The position numbers were made by a program, and so were the translations under genes. Below are positions 58,601 to 64,000 of a stretch of 64,000 bases of DNA, in pieces. This DNA comes from Micropterix aruncella (lineage: Eukaryota; Arthropoda; Insecta; Lepidoptera; Micropterigidae). The stretch is taken from NCBI GenBank assembly GCA_944548615.1, contig OX155967.1:5305281-5369280 (forward strand), written 5' to 3'. The notes under the pieces were generated by a model that was not told where the DNA came from, did no database searches, and saw only the letters and a program-made list of their open reading frames with translations. Numbering within the stretch: position 1 is the stretch's first letter; every line of letters starts with the position of its first letter.

Positions 58601-61082
58601 TTGCACAGTTATTCTTTTGATGATTGCTATAATAGTTATAGTACGTTCCATAGTTATAGTATTATAGTCTGCCATGAAATTATGCTGCTACTCTAAGGAG
58701 GATTCAAAAAGGGTGTTTCCGTCTACATCTTAAAAAAAAATGCGCATTCACAATACTTTCCCTTCTTGGTGATTGGCGGTCTGAAAAACTAATATAGGTA
58801 TACCAATTGGATTTTTTGCCTCAAAAGTTTGGTAGGTAACCAAAGATTCTTACCAAATGTACGACATATGGAAAGGCGAGCAGTCCGACTCCAGCCAGGA
58901 AAGATGCAAGGCCCATCGCTTGCGCTCTTAGCACAGTCGGTAGCAGCTCTCCCACAAACACGTAGAAAATGGCGAATGCTCCAGCTATACCAAACTTGCC
59001 GATCATTGCCAGTGTCACTGTCACCCATACTTGATCTGTAACGAGAAAAAAACAGTTGTGTCACTCCAAGACTTTCCCGGCAAATAGCTAAGGACTGATT
59101 TCATGTGAATATTAATTCCATAAATAAAATCGATTGCCGCCCTTTCTCGGCCTTAAGCGGCACGGTTCGTTCTCGACTAACCTCGGGCGGCGCAGCGTTA
59201 ATTTTTGATTAATGTATGGCAAATTTAAATATTATTAATGCACCTTGTATATGAGATATTCCAACGAAAATTTCACGTCTCTAAGTTCAATATTTCAAGA
59301 TTGATATATGACTAATGCGCCCTCTGGTGGACTAATTTCAACCACAATCTTTTCAACTCTTGCTATAACCTAATGATGCCTGAATATCAAATTTCAGCTT
59401 AATTGGATTCAGAGTTTGGGTGATATCGAGGAAGGATACATACAGACAGACAGACACACACATATACTTTAATCGGGAAATGGCCTTAACCGTGTCAGAG
59501 GACCCAAAATGGATATTTTCATTTTCATCTTGATTTTTTTAGAGCGTTCACAATACTTTTCCTCCTGGTCGATGGGCCGGGAAAGTAATATAGAAACCAC
59601 ATCGCACGTCACCTGGAAAACTGACAAATGTCAAAAACTTGATTTTTCAAGGGAACCCAAAAAGGAAATTCCATCACTTTGTACGTATATAAAGCTAAAA
59701 TTATCAGGGAATATAACAACTACACGGTTGCAGGGAGAGGCATCATGATTGTCCAAATTAGACATAGATTATTTGGTATTTTGAATACTATAGTAACCAA
59801 GGGAACTGAAAGTAATTCTTTAGTGCTACTTGCCTAACTTTTTCTCTTAGTATTTCAGAATAGTGAAATCCATCCTTTTAGAAAATAGGCACAACTCAAA
59901 GCAACTAGTTGAAAAACTTACTAATAACAGTATTTCATTATCGAAAAGTGTCAACTATGAAATTAATCACCTCAAAGGTTATTTTGTGGCTATTATATTG
60001 AGATAAATGTAACAGGTCAAAATAGCACGTAAATTCGAAAGTAGACTGTTTTGTAAAGACCATAGTCCAAAGTATATAATGCGTATTCGAAGCCTTTTTT
60101 TGCATAATCGACGCCTGCTCCAGGCGTATCTCGCCATCTCTTTCGGCAACAGCTGCTCATCTCTCCTCCCTCACTGATGTGATAAGTGTTCCCTCCGTCC
60201 CTCACAGTGGTCCGTGTGTGTTCATCTATACTAATATTATAAAGAGGTAAAGTTTGTGACGTTGTAGGAAGTAATCTCTGGATCTACTGAACCGATTTTG
60301 AAAATTCTTTTACCAATAGAAAGCCACGTTATTTGTGAGTGTCATAGGCTATATATTAATCCGAATAATTATAAACCTTTCCGTGGTAGTCGGATTTCCA
60401 AAGTAAGTCGGAAAAAACGGTCAAACGAAAACGCTGCCTTAACTAACGCTGCCTTAACAATGAGAGATTAAGTTCTAGTGAAAAGTTGTAGAGCTTGATA
60501 ATACCTACAAAAAAGTCAGCGACAGCATATGTCTAACTTTTATATTTAAGTCACAAAAAGTAGTTTTTCAAATTAAAAAAATAATTTAAATCGTTAGGTC
60601 ATGTTTATTGGTCATATTATCAACAATTATGAATTATTATCAAAATAAGTAAATATATCGTCTCAAGTGTTTAAAATAAAAGACTTTTCCCCTTTACGGC
60701 AGCGTTAGTTAGAAACGTTTTCGTTCGACCGTTTTTTTCTGACTTACTTTAGAAATCCGACTACCACGGAAAGGTTTTTAATTATTCGGATTAATATATA
60801 GCCTATGACACTCACAAATAACGTGGCTTTCTAATGGTAAAAGAATTTTCAAAATCAGTTCAGTAGATCCAGAGATTACTTCCTACAACGTCACAAACTT
60901 TACCTCTTTATAATATTAGTATAGAAAAATATAATTTAAAAATCTCTCACCATCCGGTACAAACATGCAGCATATACAAGAGAGACCAGCTATTGCTAAC
61001 GCCGTGCACATGACCCATTTTCTTCCATATTTGTCCATGAGCAACCATACCACTGCATACGACGGCAGCTCCACGACTCCTC
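55434..61082 (-). CDS. SLC22/organic-cation-transporter-like MFS protein, last three exons
   Basis: Three exons (60951-61082, 58854-59035, 55434-55628) join in phase to give the C-terminal about 168 residues. Seen: VELPSYAVVWLLMDKYGRKW (MFS loop motif DxxGRRW-like), ALAIAGLSCICCMFVPD, MIGKFGIAGAFAIFYVF, GELLPTVLRAQAMG, VLPLILMGVLALTASVISLF and LPETLNAPLPQT before a soluble tail. This sequence of motifs is that of SLC22/Orct-type plasma-membrane transporters of organic cations or related solutes; substrate unknown. The first half of the protein lies right of base 64000 or in undetected exons. Introns hold mariner, Helitron and X-family sequence. Confidence 0.88.
56165..56460 (-). repeat. Fragments of the R2-like LINE 3' end and the W repeat
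   Basis: 56165-56220 matches the 3' end of the R2-like LINE (AACTGCCATGGAATTCACCA); 56222-56460 matches the 3' part of W. Both decayed. Confidence 0.65.
56461..57184. other. Intronic stretch, mostly unassigned
   Basis: 56920-56960 may be a Y-family end (TGGCATTGAGCAATCTTCTACC). No gene was recognised. Confidence 0.35.
57185..58045 (-). pseudogene. mariner element relic with internally deleted transposase
   Basis: Minus-strand N-terminal part (57900 down): EEQRISIKFLAKLGKNGREI, ECLKQVYGD; then a linker; then VREFLARSLITV, PYTPDLAPCDFFLFPKCK, RWQKCILSQGEYFEED. PYTPDLAPCDF is the mariner third-Asp motif. The middle of the protein, with the first catalytic Asp, is deleted near VREGREEVKDDAQD. 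Candidate inverted ends are TACTTTGT (57191) and ACAAAGTA (58043), too short to be sure. Confidence 0.78.
58130..58700 (+). mobile_element. Element X fragment (copy 3)
   Basis: Aligns with the 34560-34890 part of X copy 2 (CTAAATATTTTTGTATG, ATCTAATTGTTTTAC, ATTTCAATGCGATCG). No terminal TTAA was found. Confidence 0.6.
58854..59035 (-). CDS. SLC22-like gene, penultimate exon
   Basis: 182 nt; completes a split Asp (G|AT) and ends phase 0 with donor GTAAGA. Encodes VWVTVTLAMIGKFG through GELLPTVLRAQAMGL. Confidence 0.92.
59036..60224. other. Intronic stretch with a decayed transposon tail
   Basis: 59430-59495 carries ACAGACAGACAGACACACAC and a segment similar to 58040-58090 (ACTTT.ATC.GGAAATGG.CTTAACC), probably the shared 3' end of an element. 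The rest is unassigned. Confidence 0.4.
60225..60925. mobile_element. Two Helitron 5' halves fused head to head
   Basis: Starts TCTATACTAATATTATAAAG and ends with its exact inverse. 60225-about 60680 matches the 5' half of the Helitron at 16337-17010; 60690-60925 is a second, shorter copy in reverse. No CTAG/hairpin 3' end is present on either side. Confidence 0.85.
60951..61082 (-). CDS. SLC22-like gene, antepenultimate exon
   Basis: 132 nt, acceptor TTCTGGCAG, donor GTGAGA, phases 2 to 1. Encodes GVVELPSYAVVWLLMDKYGR through CMFVPD. A Helitron end lies 25 bases from its donor. Confidence 0.9.
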
Positions 61083-61635
61083 CTGCCAGAAACAAGAGAG
61101 TGGTACAGTATATTACTCCAAAATTATTCCAGTTAACAATAAAAGACTAATATAACATTTCAATTGGCAATATAAACATTAGTACATTTACTCGTATATT
61201 GCACTGGTAGGTACGATGCTGTTTTCAAAGTATTTTAAAATTTTGCTATGCGAATACCTGCTGATTTTAATCAGATACACCCGGATGATCTCTTGAAATC
61301 ATCAATGTTTTTTTTAATTTAATTTTTAACATATTAGGCAATTTGATCCGCCGGTCGTAATCATGTTTATATCACGCTAGGCCGATTGTGAAAAATGTCA
61401 GCTGTTCAAATCATGTTGAGTTGCGAGACATTACAAGTTGAAATATTAGTCGAATAGGTTATTGCTGTCTATATCGATCGTCAAAATGTTAATATTATGG
61501 AATAGGCGTCTGCATGTTGTTCTATAGTCGTTGGTTCTTAAGTAATGCATCGGGGTTCTATGCTATAGTCACGCTGGTCCATTTCTTTGAGCAAGCGACA
61601 CGTTTTGGATTTCTCCGTTCAGTATACTTTTGGAT
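61083..61635. other. Intron or upstream sequence of the transporter
   Basis: No further transporter exon was recognised. Confidence 0.35.
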
Positions 61636-62262
61636 GTGTCACCTCAGGAAGTTTTAACGACATTTGATCGATCTGTCTCCCGTGGGGTAAGTGTAGAAGA
61701 CTTAGGGACAAAACAGTCCACTGTCTAGTTATGCTACTCGTCCGTAAGAGACCAACGCCTTATTGCAAGAAGCCGAGTGTGTACCCACCGGGCCGACACT
61801 TCCAGTTACCGCCAGATTTCTCAGGTCTCCCGACCGGTTACGGGTTCGAGATCGTTTACGCGGTCCTCCCCCTTATGAAGCGGTGATTCGGTGTCTACCG
61901 AATCTATCGCGGACCACGCCGTCCTTTCCTCGGCTCTTCACCGGGTCTCGAATAGCCGATTGATCGTTTTAAGAGCGTTTGCTGTAAGGTTAATAACCAC
62001 CCCCGCTCTATTGGAAATAAAGCTGTTTCCAGACGCCCCCGGTTATCAGTCGGAATGCACAGTTGATTCGCTGACGCCGCACGGTGCGCAAATGGTCGAA
62101 GAGCGCCCGAATGGCGATTCCGAGGGGAACTGGCCCGCAGGCACAGTCCAATCCGGGCTCGCACTTCTGCGTGGAGGCTACCAGATGGGTGTTGACCCGT
62201 GAGTTGGGCGACCCTATAATACCACATGGGTCATAGTGGACCAACTGCAATGGGCCCATTTT
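61636..62262 (-). repeat. W-family repeat, copy 4
   Basis: Reverse orientation; TCACCTCAGGAAGTTTTAAC to TGCAATGGGCCCATT. Non-coding. Confidence 0.75.
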
Positions 62263-62407
62263 TTTCAAATTCAAAATTATTAGTAGCTACAATATACAAA
62301 AGTCATAACCTATCTAGGCTGCCGCCTGTTCCAAGGTAGACAATTTATTCGCTGACTCCCAAATAGATATTAAAAGCACAAGTCGACTCTTAAGCATCGA
62401 CTTGTGC

Positions 62408-62748
62408 TTAACCCCTCGCGTACCAGACGGCCCGAAACGTCCAGAATTGATATTTACCGTCGAACCCCAGACGGCCCGAAATGGCCAGGCGAGGCCGACC
62501 GCTAATTATGGATTATTTAATCGACTAATAATTATGAATAATCTTTATTGCTTTACATAACGACGTTGCAAATATCTAATAGCAAATTTCAATAGGAACA
62601 TAAAACAGGTCTTTTTTAGACGATCGGTGTGACAGTTTCGGAGTAATCGTTTTTTTTCTGAAACGCCATCTTTTTTTTGAGACTCGCGAATTTCTTACGG
62701 GCCGTAAGGCACACATTAAAATTCAAACCGCGGGCCGCGAGGGGTTAA
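62408..62748. mobile_element. piggyBac-type MITE, third type
   Basis: TTAACCCCTCGCGTACCAG to GGGCCGCGAGGGGTTAA, with TTAA at both ends (341 bp). Contains two CAGACGGCCCGAAA-type units. Confidence 0.78.
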
Positions 62749-63824
62749 GTAAAGCTCGAGGACATGTTTTCATCTTATAGTCTAGCCAGCAATGCTTAAA
62801 GAGTGGCTTAAGCCAAGTATCCCACGGACAATGCTTGAGCAATGCTTAGAAATGCCAAATGTGTCACTCCTCTCGTTCATTGCGTTTACGGTGTACCCAT
62901 TGGCCGCGCCAGATTTCTCGGTTCCTCGCGTAAATGCTCAGATCACTCGTATTGCATTTAGCGAAAACCAACGCACTGCAACCAAAACGGGATAGAAATC
63001 CTTTGTAAAATATAAGGGTTTCTTTGCATTGATGTTAAATAAATGCAGTACGTGTGATCTGAGCACGTGGGCGAGGGATCGAGAAATTTGGCGCGGCGTG
63101 GCCTATATTTTAGCGTATTTTCTTGCCTCATGGCATATTTTATATCAACTTTTTACCCTTGCTTTTTGAACTTGATTGCTCTTAGGGATTCAGTGGATAT
63201 TTTAACGACTTGGCCGGATTTCGATCGAAACGTCAAAACGACAAAGCAAAATGGCAGTTGGTGACGCGGTATATATTTTAATGTCAATCAATGACTTAAA
63301 ATGCGTAAGTTAGCTAATATGTTAAAACATATCACCACACGCAATTACATTTTTTTTTCAATTTTATTTTATATAGTACGTATTGTAACTATGTAATGAA
63401 ATGTAATGTAAATACATGTATGTGTATGTAAATGTAAAATGTAAAAAAAAATGTAATTATGAAACGAATAAATAAATGACTCATTGAGGGATTGGATGGG
63501 GATAGAAGCCTCTGATCTTTGGATATATATTAAGCTCGGGCAGAAAAGACGACTATAGTCGTTATAACTGATCGGGTGGTGGATGGATTGGTTTCTGTCT
63601 CCATCCACCTCGTTGGTGTAAGAAAATGAAAATTACATTATTTTATTTTTCTTGCATCTAAAAAAGAAAAAAGTTGACATCTGAAAAAGATTTTGTCATT
63701 TGAAAATTTTGTTATCTGATTGTAATTTACAGATGCCACAGTGCAAATATTTTGTAATTCTCGAGTAGCGGAATAATTTCATGGTAGACTGCGGCAATTT
63801 ATTGGAATATCTTGCAATATCGCC
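62749..63824. other. Unassigned stretch
   Basis: Short open frames (for example 62792-62995) show no recognisable domain. A+T-rich, with a poly-A/T-rich segment at 63345-63480. Confidence 0.35.
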
Positions 63825-64000
63825 GCGCTCGACAAAAAGTACTATAACTATGGAACTACTATAGAAATCATTAAAAGAATAAATATCCAATGATCGCATT
63901 GAAATTTCGTATATAGAATATTGAAGTTTAATTTTGTAAAACTTTTAGATAATTATGAATAAAGAGGAGAAATTCGATCGAAAACTCGGCATTTCTAACT
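63825..64000. mobile_element. Element X fragment (copy 4), runs off the window
   Basis: Matches 6530-6720 of X copy 1 (AGTACTATAACTA, CATTGAAATTTCG, TAGATAATTATGAATAAA) in the same orientation. Confidence 0.65.

Overview
The window is eukaryotic and almost certainly insect, most likely lepidopteran. It is A+T-rich, its genes are split by GT-AG introns, and it is packed with transposable elements (TEs). The moth/butterfly call rests on the repeat types, from general knowledge and not a search: Helitrons starting TCTATACTAATATTAT, piggyBac-type TTAA elements, BEL/Pao, mariner, Harbinger, hAT, and R2-like and Jockey/RTE-like LINEs. Short (TTAGG)n runs fit an insect. The species cannot be named.

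Three host genes can be supported. (1) 2966-23219, minus: the first nine coding exons of a kinesin-5 (Eg5/KIF11/Klp61F-like mitotic motor). Spliced in phase they give 673 residues with the whole motor domain, neck and part of the coiled coil; the C-terminus lies beyond the left edge. (2) 27701-37125, plus: a two-exon gene of 657 codons of unrecognised family, with a strand-rich N-terminus, a helical middle and a short acidic last exon. Its single 7.45-kb intron holds nested transposons. (3) 55434-61082, minus: the last three coding exons of an SLC22/organic-cation-transporter-like MFS protein; the start lies beyond the right edge. Genes 1 and 2 are divergent, about 4.5 kb apart, and that gap holds decayed LINE and MITE sequence.

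The rest is mobile DNA at different ages. The youngest is a complete BEL/Pao retrotransposon (45612-53120): 851-bp LTRs with one visible mismatch, a CATGT target duplication, and an uninterrupted 1846-codon gag-pol. A 2965-bp DNA transposon (31563-34527) sits inside an older piggyBac-type element within the intron of gene 2; a second copy of that older element at 6460-7798 preserves the empty site. Other elements with readable ends are a Harbinger relic (9067-9952, TTA duplication), a hAT relic (42035-42723, ATATAGGG duplication), a GC-rich Harbinger-like element (3901-4612), a Helitron (16337-17010) and a head-to-head Helitron pair (60225-60925). There are also several MITE families and at least ten LINE fragments.

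No rRNA gene, canonical tRNA gene, CRISPR array or bacterial-type feature was seen. A 200-base assembly gap (40501-40700) is followed by a long TA microsatellite. Most of the length of the host genes is TE-filled intron, so gene structure here rests on splice-phase agreement between short exons rather than on long open frames.
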